NCBI GenBank assembly: GCA_015478945.1
Contig: JABUQX010124143.1
Location: 1 to 56,176 of the forward strand
Direction: 5' to 3'
Source of the DNA: Trachelipus rathkii
Taxonomy: Eukaryota > Arthropoda > Malacostraca > Isopoda > Trachelipodidae
Length of the DNA: 56,176 nt
Shown: positions 1 through 11,857 of the stretch, piece by piece
Position numbering within the stretch: the first letter of the stretch is position 1
How the letters are laid out: each line of letters opens with the position of its first letter
Position numbers and translations under genes: made by a program
Notes under the pieces: generated by a model
Database searches by the model: none
What the model was told of the DNA's origin: nothing
Seen by the model: the letters and a program-made list of their open reading frames with translations, nothing else

Positions 1-606
1 TCTTACGAATGAGAATAGAATGCCAAAGTAACGTAATCAATATATGACTGAGTGAGGAGAAATTGTCCATTGTGATATCTTTAGGTAATCGGTTTCCAAA
101 CTCGACTCCTTGCTGCAGTCAACGTTTGGGAGTGCAGCAAATGAGGATGGTGGGATCTTGGAAGATTCCCTCTCTCTCTCAATACTGGTTTATCGGAAAT
201 TATAAAGATTTATGTATTAGAGCTTAAAGACTGAAGTCATCCTTATCACTCTGAAGATTTATTTATGTTGTCAATGAAGTTTCTATAGAATTTAAGCACT
301 AAGATTTTTGCTATGTCAACTGTGATATTGTATTTTCAATTTATTTAATCTCACTATATAATTTATTCACATTATTATAAACTGTATTAATGATAAGTAC
401 ACTACTTCAATAAAATCATTCAGGTCATGGGTCTACAATTGGATTCATACTAACTTAAATACCAGGATAGATAATACATCAAATATGCGCACTTAGGAAA
501 AAATCTAGACTTGACAAAGGAATATAATTTAAAAAAAATCAATGGTACAGGAATAGATATGAGAAAAAAATTTCAAACTTTATAATATAAACAAAAAAAA
601 AAAAAA

Positions 607-650
607 TCCCAGGTGTTGTTTTTTTTTTTCATCCAATAAACACCGTGGGA
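607..650. repeat. imperfect inverted repeat with poly-T loop
   Basis: The left arm TCCCAGGTGTT (607-617) pairs with the right arm AACACCGTGGGA (639-650) with one bulged base. The loop begins with a run of T, and a run of A lies just before the left arm. It could be a small hairpin or a relic of a short inverted-repeat element. No coding sequence is attached. Confidence 0.5.
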
Positions 651-2507
651 ATAATTAATTTTTCACTCTGCTAATTCTGAAAATATGCAATTTCATATTA
701 AATTATTGTTTGATTTCAATTTTTATAAAGTTATTATAAGTTTATTATAACCGTTATATAGCCAATAAGGCTCTTGGATTCTGGAAGGAAAAACTAGATT
801 ATTAAATGAATGTGACTTTAAGTTCTGAATGTCTAATAAGCACCAGCAAATGCTAAAAATGAAATTATATTGCAAGTATAGTGAGAAGTAGAAATAATAA
901 ATTGATATAGAAATAAAATAAATCATATAAATTGTTTGCAAGTGCTTATTAAGTCTAATATTACTGGCATTAATCTAGTGAATCTAATATGCTAATACAT
1001 AACCTGTTGTAAAAGTTTAATGGTATTATAACATTACAGATGTAGAAGAAATTAACACTCAGCATGTGATCTAGTTTGGATAGTTCCGCGAGTAAGTATG
1101 ACATATCGACATAGAGATTAAATTGAAGTGGATCTTATTGTTTGGACTTACTGTAACACATCAAATTATTCGAGAAGAAAAATTATTCATATTAATATAT
1201 AACCATTATAAATGACAAGAACTTCACCAAAATAAGAAAATTTCTAATTGATACCAAAAAATATATTACAATAGTTGTTTATAGTATTATATTTGACTAC
1301 ACAACGTTCTTTGGCGATTTCCTGATAAAAGTGTATGGGTGATGAATGGAAAATGAGAGTTCTAAGTCTACTTTGCTTTGAAATATAGATACATACTACG
1401 CGTAACTCTTTGTGCACTCCTACCCCTTCATCATTTCGTAAGTAAATATATTAAGTCATGGTACCACATTTTGCGAAACAACTAGTGCTCGAAACACGAT
1501 AATATAACCTAATTTTTATTTATGATTCACATATATATCAAGGATACTTTTTAACATTCAATCGTTATCATTTACCAAAGTAAGTAATAGTAATAAACTT
1601 TTGAATTACATGAGTAACTAATATAGTTTACATCGATGTTGATGTTTAGTATTTTTATATATATTATAAGTTGATCAACTTCAAAACTTTATTAACTCGT
1701 TAAATATTATATTACTATATCTATATACGTGGTACCTAACATGTGATTATTTATATATCATATGAGTACCCTATATAATGCATCTGAGTATCAATTTTTA
1801 TCCAAGATGAAGCCTATATTATTAATACAAGATAGTCATTAATTACCCATTATTGATAATAATCCACCTAGAACGTTTAATACCAAGTATAACATCGCGG
1901 AATACAGTAGTTTACACCTCACCCTATGACATCTAACTCGTTCCATATTTGAATCGAGGAGAAGTCATTACCTCGCTAATAATGTCGAGAATCACTAATA
2001 ATTGAAAATTTAATACAACGATATGCTCCCTTGACACTTTCCACCGGTACCACAAAAGGCTCACCCTATTGGTAATGTTAATTACGCTTACCGAATTATC
2101 TAAATATATCTCTTACGCAGTAACAATACTGAGCCACACTCTCGCTGCTTTATCCTGTCGTGATTAAAATCGCGCCAGACTCCTTACTACACTTTGCCAC
2201 ATATTAGCCCATGATACCTGATGCAGTCACTACGCGGCACCCCAGATTTTCACTAACACCCAAGATGTCATGTATTAATCTGATTAATGTCACCTCCGGA
2301 GAGAGATGCTGTCTATGTTAACTTCCTTATCCAACTTGACATGATGAATGGCAATAGCACATCGGTTGCTTGGTCAACTGTAGCAGTCATCATCTGATAT
2401 TCGTAAGTTGGTCGCTACCCTATTAAGAAGGATAAAACGAATATACCATAAAAATAATTATTGAAAATTACTATACAAAGAAATTAATACAAATCAATTG
2501 GGACAGC

Positions 2508-2533
2508 GTGGTGAACACCTCCAAGTTCACCAC
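2508..2533. repeat. perfect 9-bp stem-loop
   Basis: GTGGTGAAC (2508-2516) and GTTCACCAC (2525-2533) are exact reverse complements around an 8-base loop. It lies in a locally GC-richer stretch. No neighbouring gene gives it a role. Confidence 0.6.
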
Positions 2534-2997
2534 CAGTCCGACATGTGGAGTTTCTGTCTGTGGTGATCATACATTCAACAAAAAGACACTACCGTTCTCG
2601 CTCCAAAACACTGGAGGTAGAGCATCCATCTAGTGTTGCTATCTGAGCATGGCTTTATCAACCTCAGGCATTGAAAATAATTCATTTTATTCATTCATTT
2701 TACCTTTACACAGAACATTCAAAACATCATTCAGATCTTCAAATCTGCACACAGCAGCACATACCACCCAAATGTGGTAAACATAGAATAAAACACCGAG
2801 GATAGGTTGATAAATATAATAATTAACGGACTAACACATACAATCATAATCCGCATTATAGGTCATATACTATATTAATGTCCACTAATATTATAAACTC
2901 GGAACGGATACACCTGTACCCACGAAGTTTATTATAAATATAATGATATAATATTTTTCATAAAACTAATAGTATGGAATAATAATATAAATAATAA

Positions 2998-3090
2998 TAT
3001 ATATATATATATATAATATATATAGATATAATAATATATATAATTAATAATACTATATATAATTATATATAAATAAATTATAATACCGTC
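2998..3090. repeat. imperfect (TA)n tract
   Basis: A nearly continuous run of alternating T and A with phase breaks, merging into AT-only sequence. It is a simple repeat of the type that recurs throughout the window. Confidence 0.85.
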
Positions 3091-3583
3091 AATAATTGAG
3101 GGAAAACGGATATTAATAAAATTAGGACTTTTTTTATTTATTATATGTCAAATAGAAAAATTTCGAAATTATCAAGTTTACACCCAATACATAATATGTT
3201 TTTTTCTCAATTTGATAACCTTCTTAATATTGGAAAAACTAGGATCAATTAATATGAAAACCTGTGTTAAAAACATGAGTTAATTTTAAGTTAAATCTTT
3301 TTTGATAACCAGTGACGATTTGCCAGCTGTATATGAAAATTTTGCTTATTATTGGAGAGCAAAGGACATGGTAGGATGATCGTAGGTACCTAAGTAAATG
3401 TAATAATAAATTAATTATCACAATTTTAATTAAGATCTACTGACGTAGTATTAGTTAAAATATATATAAATAAATAATGGGCTAACGTTTTGCTATATAG
3501 GATTACGATTGTTTTTAAAAAAATAAAATTTGGAATAAGAAAAATAAACATCACATGAACTTAGCACTCACTATGCCATTGAA

Positions 3584-3600
3584 CATCGGTTGAACCGATG
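3584..3600. repeat. 17-bp near-perfect palindrome
   Basis: CATCGGTT (3584-3591) is followed by one G and then its exact reverse complement AACCGATG (3593-3600). It is more GC-rich than its surroundings. It could be a protein-binding palindrome or chance; nothing nearby decides. Confidence 0.5.
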
Positions 3601-6549
3601 AGTATAATCAAGTAAAATTTATACGAGTATAACATGATAACACGAACCTGGCCATCTCTAACGAAAAAACTACGATAACATCACAAAGCATAATAATACT
3701 CCTAAGTTAAACATATTGAGAGATCGCCGATAAAAAAAGTTATGCGCATGTGAGACTGATATGTAAAAGAAAAAAAATGAAACTAAAAATATTGAGTCAA
3801 TATAATAATTCTGAATATAAAGTAATATACAAAAAATTTTTTGTCTAGAAGTACTACATCGTTAGCAATCTAAGAAAAAAGATGGACATTAAGGATTTCA
3901 CTACTGCAGGTTCTTCTTACGTAAACTGAAGGCCGAGAGGAGAGCTGAGGTCTTACCGAGATAGCCTTTTTTTTTTTTTTATATATGCTTAAACCCAGAG
4001 GTACTGTACTACTAGACCTGTTAGTTGTTTGTGGACACTAAGTTGGAGTATTACAAAACGTGTTCTTAATAATTGATAATTCAAAGAAATCTAAATTCAA
4101 TTAAATATTATAATAGCACATTAAAGTAAATTAGTGCCCTACAAGACGCACTATAATTACCATAACTCCTAAACGAGTGATTCATTAATACTTTATATAT
4201 TATATATTAAATACAATGTGAAAAAAATATTTATTAAAACTAAAAAAAAAAATTATTTATTATATCATAAAAAATTATAGTTAATAAATAATATTATATA
4301 GTATACCAGTTTCTAAACCTCCTAGAAATATAATGCATAGTAGGTCAAGGGTACGATGGGGCTGCCCCAATGAAAAGTGATGTAAAAGAATGAATAATAT
4401 AACTGTAAATAATTAAATATCACAAAAAAATTCAATTATATACATGGAAACTCTTAATTTGATCACACGTCATTATTTATATAATACTAGTTAATATGCG
4501 AAAATATTGAGATCTCTATCAGTTACTTAGTAATTGTGCTTATGACTACTTAACATTTTTTTTGCAAATTATTTCTTAAACTAAAAAAAATTGTTAAAAT
4601 TGGGGAAATTCTTTTGAACTTAATGATAGTTTATATAATATTAGAATATTAATTTTGAAATAATTATATTATATTTGAATATAATTAAGTACATTGTAAC
4701 ATCATACACAAAGTATACCAAGTATGAGACATTCCCTACATTTACATAGTCGAAGGTTGTCTCGATTATTTGGAGGTTAAAAAGAAATAATAGTCACATT
4801 TTAGAAATAAACTTTACTTACATGAAATTAACAAAGATTGAGTTTCTAGATCTATTTTTCATCCCTCATTCCTTTTTCTTAGACATGAAATTTCCAATAA
4901 ACCAATGGAGGGTAAAATACATGAATAATAATAATAGAATGCAGACTTGCTCATTAATGCAGCAATAATGTTTATCAGTTTAATTATTTAAAATTTATTT
5001 CGTACTAATATACATTTATATTTCATCTATATACACGTAAATCTTGATATTCTACCTGTAGTTTGTTCTACAAACTCCAGTAATACTATGATATTTTAAC
5101 ACCTCCTCGATTTAATTATAATACCGGATAATATATAAATATTAAACCAAAAAAAAAAGAGGACTAGAACCATGGATAAACCAAGCAAGAAAAATATAAT
5201 TTATTTATTTAATTAATCAATAAATTAGATCGGAAAAAAATTGTAAAATATAAATTCAATAAATAATGAGTATTAATAGTATTTTTCATACTAGACATTA
5301 GGAGTTTCCTTAATAGTTTTATGTGTAAGAGGAAATATTGGAGAGAAATAAAAATTGATCTAAATAAAAATATATCTCATGAAATTTTTTTTTTCTAACC
5401 AGAATAATCCCGGATTTTTCAAAACACATATGTAATTTTTGGGGTGAAAACCAGAGTCAAGTCGTAGGAAGTGGACCAAAATATGACGCCGATACAGAGA
5501 TATAATATGATATTCATCGTGTGGCTTCCTCAAACTAATATATTATATGGTTGATTAAGATAGATAACTTGAATGGAAAAATAAAAATAAGTAAATCATA
5601 GACGTTATGATCACTAATTGTAACATAATAACGGTACAAGTATAGCAGCTCAATATAAGTAATAAATATTTATTAAAACCAGTTTTCTAAATTTGTTGAC
5701 ATTTTTTGTATCACTATGAATCTTTGAATACTCATCGTGTATTTTCATGAGTCATCTTTATGCTAATTATATTGAGACATGGAAAAATAAAGAAAGTCTG
5801 ACCAATAAATTTCAAAATTAAAATTCCTTCAATGCGAACAATTTTTAGGTTCAACTGCTATAGATAATAATTATATAATTATAATAATAAAGATAAATAT
5901 ACTACATAAATAATATATAGAATTAATATTAATTATAATAATGATTGACAGACTTTTTAAGATCTCGAAATGATCCAGGCACCTATAAATTACGAAAGTT
6001 TGGCCTTTTAATAACGCACATATGTCATTAAGACGTAAACTTTTGTTAGGACAAAAACTTAAAAAAATTTACCTAAATATACCAATATAATTTACTGTTT
6101 TAGCATTAATAGGATGTTAATGTGTGTAATAATTTTGAGTATCTGGAAGTGGTTGGGGATTGCGTACTGCATCAAGACCAAATGACAATGCAATACAATC
6201 ATTTAATATAGATAGATAACGGCTCTTCAGCCTATGGTACGAAGCAACAATTTCACTGTGAATTAAGTGAGTAAAAATGAAGGAACCCATTCTTACTAAC
6301 CCATAACCTTTAAATCAGATACAGAGTACAAAAAATATTATCTAATTTATTATGTAAACATAGAGAGAGAAATAGTAAATAGAACATGACTAATTATTTA
6401 AACATAAGATAATTTTGCAGGTAACCTAGTTGAATAAGTATATATCTCATGAAGTATATACACTTATCTCTCACAGAGTTGAAAACATCTTCGTTATATC
6501 CACTTTAAAGTACCTGCTCTCAGACGGTGTTTATCTTCCACCCTTAATG

Positions 6550-6945
6550 ATATGAAAACTAATCGTTATATAATTAAACTCTTTAAAAACAGTCTTAATA
6601 TTTTTTTTATTTTTACAAAGAAAATGTTAAAAAATTAGAATACGACTATACCTCAATATGCATCTCATAAATTTACAACAAATTCTAGTAAACTTAATTC
6701 TATGACAATAAAAACGATGTCTCAATTATAAAAAAAAAAATATTTCCAAATGGGGAAGAAATTTTTTTTGCAACTGTAGGTGTAAGTTATTTAATTAAAT
6801 TTTTTAATATATACGTTTAAAATATTATTCTATTTACTACTTAAAAACCTTTCTCTAAGTATAAAATGTTTATTACAAAAAATATTTAAGAATATTAATA
6901 AGTAGACTGATTCTCCCTCTGTGACCGTTTACCCCATTTTAACTA
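6550..6945 (+). repeat. dispersed repeat, copy A
   Basis: This segment shares a long series of collinear matches with 9,555-9,890. Shared landmarks in order are a TTTTTACA..GAAAATG block, CAATATGCATCT, CTTAATTCTA, TTCCAAATGGGG, TGTAGGTGTAA, TACTACTTAAAAA, CCTTTCTCTAA, TGTTTATTACAAAAA and CTCTGTGACCG. Indels separate the blocks and there is no coding capacity. Copy A ends in a short TATATAT followed by CAGGGTTGG (6956-6964), a hAT-like terminus. Copy B is followed by a much longer (TA)n tract and TAGGGTTGG. Family identity is unknown; a non-autonomous transposon is likely. Confidence 0.65.
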
Positions 6946-6955
6946 GGATATATAT

Positions 6956-6990
6956 CAGGGTTGGCACTTGTAATTAAATCAAATTGACAT
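6956..6990 (+). mobile_element. hAT-like terminal sequence CAGGGTTGGCA
   Basis: CAGGGTTGGCA at 6956-6966 resembles the common terminal inverted repeat start of hAT-superfamily elements (CAGGGNTGG type). No matching inverted end (CCAACCCTG) was seen downstream, so the element may be truncated or its far end diverged. It follows dispersed repeat copy A directly. Confidence 0.3.
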
Positions 6991-7261
6991 AATACAGTGG
7001 TATTAAAACGGGATTTAAGAATGTAAAATGATTTTTTTTATTTTTATATTATATGTGTGGCTCATGAAAATTTTTTTCTCATAAATTAATATTATTTCAG
7101 TTATATCAGCGCATGAAGAGATTAAACATGTATTTGATTAATTGCTATTTTTATCATATTATAATAAGCCAAAATTACTTTCGAACCTAAGTGGAGGCGT
7201 GTCCACAAACAAATTTTCAAAGTAAAGGCCAATGGAAAATTAACCAGCATTCGATTCTTAC

Positions 7262-7480
7262 TCAGTTATAAGTTATATAGCATATATAATATATAATTAA
7301 TAAATATTAATATATATATATATAGTTTATTATATATATATTATAATATAATAATAATATGTAATATATTAATAATAATATTAATATTAATATATATATA
7401 TAATAATATATATATATAATATATATTAATTGTAATTATATATAAATTATATATATAACATATAATTAATATTAATAATA
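7262..7480. repeat. AT-only microsatellite block
   Basis: About 220 bases made almost entirely of A and T, with (TA)n runs and ATT/AAT interruptions. Reading frames across it encode only Ile/Tyr/Asn strings and are not genes. Confidence 0.85.
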
Positions 7481-9304
7481 TTAAAATATTAATCCTCTGA
7501 ATAAAAATATTGCAAGGAAAATCCCTGTCAAAAATCAAAGCTTATTTATATATTCTTAAAGAATCAATGACCAATTATAATCTAAATTTTAAGTTAAATC
7601 TATAATTAGTTATTTCTCAAATTTTTTAGTAATTCCTATAATTTAAGTAAATAGAATAATGAAAATTTAATAAAAAATGTTGATAAAAAATTATTTTTAA
7701 ATAATTTTATGAATAATTATCCTTATTTCAAAATAATATTGATATCGGACACCGTAAATTGAAAGTCGCCAGTAGATGCCGGCTCGAGTCATTAATATTC
7801 TTATGTTCTAGCTTGTCCAAACTTAGTTTTTAGATTATAATTTAAAATGTTAAATAGATTTTAATAATGGTATATATGGTTGAATTTTAATAATTTTTGG
7901 ATAGAAATCATTACATTTTCATTATGATTTTTATTGGAACATTTCTAAACGTGTTATTATTTTTCCAAAATTATAAATTGTGTATTTTTACGGATTATAT
8001 TGTGCTGCGCCAAACCTGGCAAACAAAGACAGGAATCACGACAAGCAATTAGTTAGATAATAATTTCTAAATAATAATGTTTACATCTTTTTAAACAAAA
8101 TTAGGCCACTTTTATATTTATCATATGGTAAATCGACGGCATATTTTACGGTTGAAGCAACTGATTTACCATGTAAAACATTTTACAACTATTATAATTA
8201 TCGTAAATTGCCTGAAACATTACTATCAATGCCAGAGAATCTTAATATGCTACTGGAAAAATTTAGAATCAATGGTTCTTCAATCAAACTTATATATTAT
8301 AATTTATATATATATTTGTCATAATATAATAATAATTATATTTTAATTTAATTTATTTAATTGTTACATAAAGTTTAAATTATCAATACATGTTGTAAAT
8401 TTTTTTTTTGAGTCCTAAAACTTAAAGATGTTGCATGACGTACATAGGTCCTAACTTGTTAATATTAAAGAAATACGAATCAATTAAACAATTTCAAAGA
8501 TTGGCAGTTAAATATGAATGTTACGAAGGAGTAAACCCAATTATATGAGGGTTATATGTAGTGAGTTGTTAAGCATTATTATATTATTATGTGTTATTAT
8601 GTGGGAGGTATTCATACTAGATCTCATCTATATTAAGTTCTAATCTAGACAACTTATTTAAGAGAATTATTATTTCATGACATTTTTCTTTCAACCCCTT
8701 TACAGTTTATGATAGGTTATTTAGCATATAACGATTGGATACACACACGGAATAATTGTACAGAAGAGATTAACAAAATGAGGCATCTTCACTACTCGGG
8801 CAATTATAATTACTATCCTTTAGAACTTAAGTTATTGATTTGTCATAATTTAAATTATATTATTTGGATTTGGTTACGTGCGTACTAATAATTGAGAATT
8901 TATATATGCTACTCTCTCTAAATTTTTTTTTTGTCAACAAGTTTACTTGGTGCGTACGTAGGCCTACTCGTATATAAAGTGCCTATTTTGTTAAAAAGTG
9001 TAAATATTATTATTGTTGTATTAATAATTGATATATTGATCTGATCTATATTATATAGTTGTAATTTAATTACCTTCACTACGATATCACATATTGCACT
9101 CAAAAATATAAGAAGGTAACTCAGAAGAAACCTTCTAACGATTTTCAATATTCCACTTTTCTAAACTGTATTCCATTGTTGATTTATCAGCAGGTGGGGT
9201 ATACCGATGAAAATAAAATTACATATAAGTTCATTATTTTCATTATTAGTAATATCATAAATATTATCTTAAATATCTAACAAATACGTCATGCTAAAAT
9301 AATC
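7481..9304. other. AT-rich DNA without recognised genes
   Basis: Short open frames of about 70-76 codons, such as 8125-8346 (+) and 8918-9148 (-), have no recognisable domain and the amino-acid bias expected from AT-rich DNA. Confidence 0.55.
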
Positions 9305-9390
9305 CTATTATTATTGTTATTATTTTATTATTACTATATTATATTAATATATTATTATTATTATAAATAGATTATTATTATTATTATAGA
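9305..9390. repeat. degenerate (ATT)n trinucleotide repeat
   Basis: A run of ATT/TTA trinucleotides with occasional interruptions and dinucleotide stretches. Simple repeat. Confidence 0.8.
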
Positions 9391-9521
9391 TCTTATAAGG
9401 GAAAGATATGGCTATAGAAAACATTATACAAATGTCTTAAGTCTACCATACATAAAAACTAAAAAAAAATTAATAAAAACTAAAAAAAAAAAATTATGGG
9501 CATTTATATATAAGTTTATAC

Positions 9522-9890
9522 TGACCGGTTTTCCCGGAAGCCCGACCAGAAATCGGAATCATTTGAAACAATAACTTAAAAATGCTTAAATTTTAAAATT
9601 TTTACATGGAAAATGATAAAAATAGTTCCCAATATGCATCTAATTCGAAATTCCGATATCTTAATTCTACAAGATTCACCAATCTTAGAATTTTTTTTTT
9701 CCAAATGGGGGAAATTTTTTGACTTGTAGGTGTAACTTATTACTTAATTTTAGTATATGGTTAAAATATATTTCTCATATGTACTACTTAAAAAACCTTT
9801 CTCTAATTGAAAAATGTGTTTATTACAAAAATATTCAGGAATTAAAAACTGTGACCGGTTCTCCCCTCTGTGACCGATTTCGGCCCATAC
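9522..9890 (+). repeat. dispersed repeat, copy B, with flanking direct repeats
   Basis: From about 9,555 this matches copy A at 6,550-6,945 in the same orientation. It is also bounded by related direct repeats. The left one (9522-9556) and the right one (9852-9883) both begin TGACCGGTT, continue through TCCC and GACC, and end in a TCGG block (AAATCGG left, ATTTCGG right). Those terminal repeats are GC-richer than the interior. The copy abuts the (TA)n tract at 9,899. It could be a short tandem-type or solo terminal-repeat element; no protein is encoded. Confidence 0.55.
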
Positions 9891-9892
9891 GG

Positions 9893-9896
<4 letters not shown>

Positions 9897-9933
<37 letters not shown>

Positions 9934-9944
9934 TATATATACGT

Positions 9945-9996
<52 letters not shown>
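9897..9996. repeat. (TA)n microsatellite, about 100 bp
   Basis: An alternating TA run with a few phase breaks and one CG-containing interruption. It sits exactly between the end of dispersed repeat copy B and the TAGGGTTGG terminus of the hAT-like element. Confidence 0.9.
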
Positions 9997-10002
<6 letters not shown>

Positions 10003-10524
10003 TGGAAAAATCCATGGTTTTTTTAAAAACCAAAAACCATGGTTTTTTAAATAAACCAAAGTAAACAACAGTTTTTTTTTTTTTATTTGTTGGTTTTAAT
10101 GTAGTTTTAATGGTTTTAAATAGATTTTAAAGACAAAAATCACTACTGGAAAACTGTTATACAAATGTGCTAACTTTTTAAAAATTCCTTAAATAAATTT
10201 CTTTAGATTTTCTTTTAAATTTCAAAATTTTCTTGATAACTGTAGACTGGGGTATAAAATTATATTATTATTATTATTTTTTGAGTTTTACATAAACTCA
10301 AAGCAAAAAAAAAAAGAGGGATTATATGAAATATATAAATCTATCTGAAAAAAAAGGTCTTTACTTTATTATTTTACCCCCCAAAAAAATAATTGCAAAT
10401 GCCAAATGAAGTCACACCCAAGCACTTTGATGAAATGACGATGAATGTCACTTTATACTCTTTTGAACTCTCTTTAAAGGATGACAGGTTATTAATGACG
10501 CACAAAGAAAATCCACTAAGCTAC

Positions 10525-10614
10525 AGTGCCACTTATTTAACATACTTTTGAAGTGCCACTTAAAGAGTGCCACTTATTTTATATAACTTTGAAATGTCAC
10601 TTAAACAGTGCTAG
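10525..10614 (+). repeat. short direct repeats AGTGCCACTTA inside the hAT-like element
   Basis: Copies start near 10525, 10552 and 10566, with diverged forms near 10593 (AATGTCACTTA) and 10606 (AGTGCTA). Spacing is irregular, 14 to 27 bases. In hAT elements, repeated short subterminal motifs commonly serve as transposase binding sites; that role here is inference. Confidence 0.5.
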
Positions 10615-10669
10615 TTAGTAAATGAAGTTTGAAGTGTTCAATCACAAAGACATGCATTGAAACATTTAC

Positions 10670-10775
10670 AATATTATATATATATATATTATATATATTA
10701 TATATATACTATTATATATATATATGTATATATAAATAATATATATATATAATATATAGTATGAATGTATATATA
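10670..10775. repeat. (TA)n tract inside the hAT-like element
   Basis: About 100 bases of imperfect TA repeat within the transposon interior, which adds to its length. Confidence 0.8.
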
Positions 10776-11018
10776 TATTATTCTCACAATAATATAAAAT
10801 TATTAAAAAAAATTTTATTGCCTTTCAGCTACTCTTCGGTTGAAATATTGAGAAGAAAACCATATCAACAGGCTAAAGAAAATCATTAAATAAATATATT
10901 TTTTAAATATTTTATTGCATATTTTTTTTTATGGTTTAAACCATGGTTTTTTTATGTGGTTAAAACCATGGTTAAACCAATGTTTAAACCAAATGGTTTA
11001 AACCATCCCACTCCTATA

Positions 11019-11032
11019 ATATATATATAGTA

Positions 11033-11076
<44 letters not shown>

Positions 11077-11130
11077 TATTATATTATATATATATATATA
11101 TATAATTATATAGTAAAATCATAATAGTGA
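11019..11130. repeat. (TA)n microsatellite on the right flank of the hAT-like element
   Basis: Imperfect alternating TA sequence directly following the element's right end. Confidence 0.85.
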
Positions 11131-11259
11131 TATATATATATAATAATTTAATTAAACTAATTATTATATTTATTAAGCTTATTATTAATTAGGTAATAAT
11201 AAGCATTATTTACTAATTTTATTCAAAATAATTAATTAAAAAAGCAAATTTTGTGCCTA

Positions 11260-11337
11260 AAATAAATCAAATTAAATAAAAAAAATCATTGATTTTTTGA
11301 TTTTATTTTAAAAAATCAAAAATTCACCAACCGCTGA
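11260..11337 (-). mobile_element. second hAT-like terminus with TTTGATTTT inverted motifs
   Basis: Read on the minus strand the segment begins TCAGCGGTTGG (11327-11337) and continues into repeated TTTTTGATTTT and its inverse AAAATCAAAAA. hAT-type short elements often start CAG(C/G)GTTGG with such AT palindromes behind. The other end was not located. Everything between 11,130 and this end is AT-rich and non-coding. Confidence 0.3.
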
Positions 11338-11398
11338 TATATATATATATATATATATTATATAATATATATATATATTATACTATATATATAATATA

Positions 11399-11438
<40 letters not shown>

Positions 11439-11455
11439 CTATATATATATTATTA
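11338..11455. repeat. (TA)n microsatellite
   Basis: Imperfect alternating TA run with phase changes, immediately outside the 11,337 terminus. Confidence 0.85.
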
Positions 11456-11483
11456 GGATGTATTAATTTACCAGAAAAGAGGC

Positions 11484-11548
11484 GGATACCGATACCGATA
11501 CTCTATTTTTTTAGGTGCCGATACTGATACGATACCGATATCGATACT
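11484..11548. repeat. degenerate (CGATAC)n hexamer array
   Basis: Eight or so copies of CGATAC or near variants (GGATAC, TGATAC, CGATAT) in two clusters separated by a short T-rich spacer. Degenerate hexamer arrays of this kind occur near the ends of some arthropod DNA transposons, so it may mark another element fragment. It lies between the hAT-like island and the broken 3' end of the Gypsy element. Confidence 0.6.
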
Positions 11549-11857
11549 TTAATTAATATAATAAATAAACAGTAATAAGATTAGAACATTTGTGTACTGC
11601 AAGGGAACTCAGGATTGCATTCCCTGTACAATCAATACTTAGTCATTTATTTCATATTTGGGTGTGCCTAAGTATATTTATTTTATAAATTAAAATAGTA
11701 CCTTTAAGGAATAATAAATGCAAATTAAATATTAATAACTTTTTTATGTTTATGTTTATTCAAACCCTCCTATTCCATTTCCAGTTAAGTATTTACAAAG
11801 TTTAGCTACTAACTTTTATGTTTTAACATGATTACAATTTACAAGAAGATTCTTTAA
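11549..11857. other. no gene; expected integrase absent
   Basis: This is where the rest of RNase H and the integrase of the minus-strand retrotransposon should lie. No frame shows a further RNase H block, an HHCC zinc finger or a DDE integrase core. It is AT-rich non-coding sequence. Confidence 0.6.

Larger units (their letters stand above)
1..2997. other. AT-rich unique DNA, no gene recognised
   Basis: No reading frame here has a recognisable domain. The few open frames of 60-75 codons are Ile/Tyr/Phe-rich translations of AT-rich sequence. The stretch at about 1,900-2,720 is visibly less AT-rich than its surroundings, but stops interrupt all frames and no splice-bounded exon stands out. Two small inverted repeats are listed separately. 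Confidence 0.6.
3091..7259. other. AT-rich DNA without recognised genes
   Basis: No coding region is supported; stops are dense in all frames. The only structured items are the palindrome at 3584-3600 and the dispersed repeat copy near 6,550-6,945, both listed separately. Confidence 0.6.
9997..11016. mobile_element. non-autonomous hAT-like element, about 1.02 kb
   Basis: The left end reads TAGGGTTGG followed by a CCATGGTTT block. The reverse complement of the right end reads TAGGAGTGGGATGGTTTAAA, so the two ends form an imperfect terminal inverted repeat of hAT style. Both subterminal zones are packed with AACCATGGTT palindromes, at 10012, 10032-10047 and about 10,939-10,973, and an inverted pair GTTTAAACC/GGTTTAAAC lies at 10982-11003. 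The interior holds direct copies of an AGTGCCACTTA motif and a (TA)n tract. There is no transposase frame, so any movement needed a helper. Target-site duplications cannot be read because both flanks are (TA)n. Element identity is inference from end structure. Confidence 0.55.

Noticed and set aside
4560..4630. Possible third copy of the dispersed repeat (AATTGGGGAAATTCTTTTGAACT)
   Set aside because: Only one short block matches and the following landmarks are missing.
9719..10068. Overlapping open frames of 111 (+) and 77 (-) codons across the TA tract
   Set aside because: Both are strings of Tyr-Ile generated by (TA)n read in either direction, with ends in the dispersed repeat and the hAT-like terminus.
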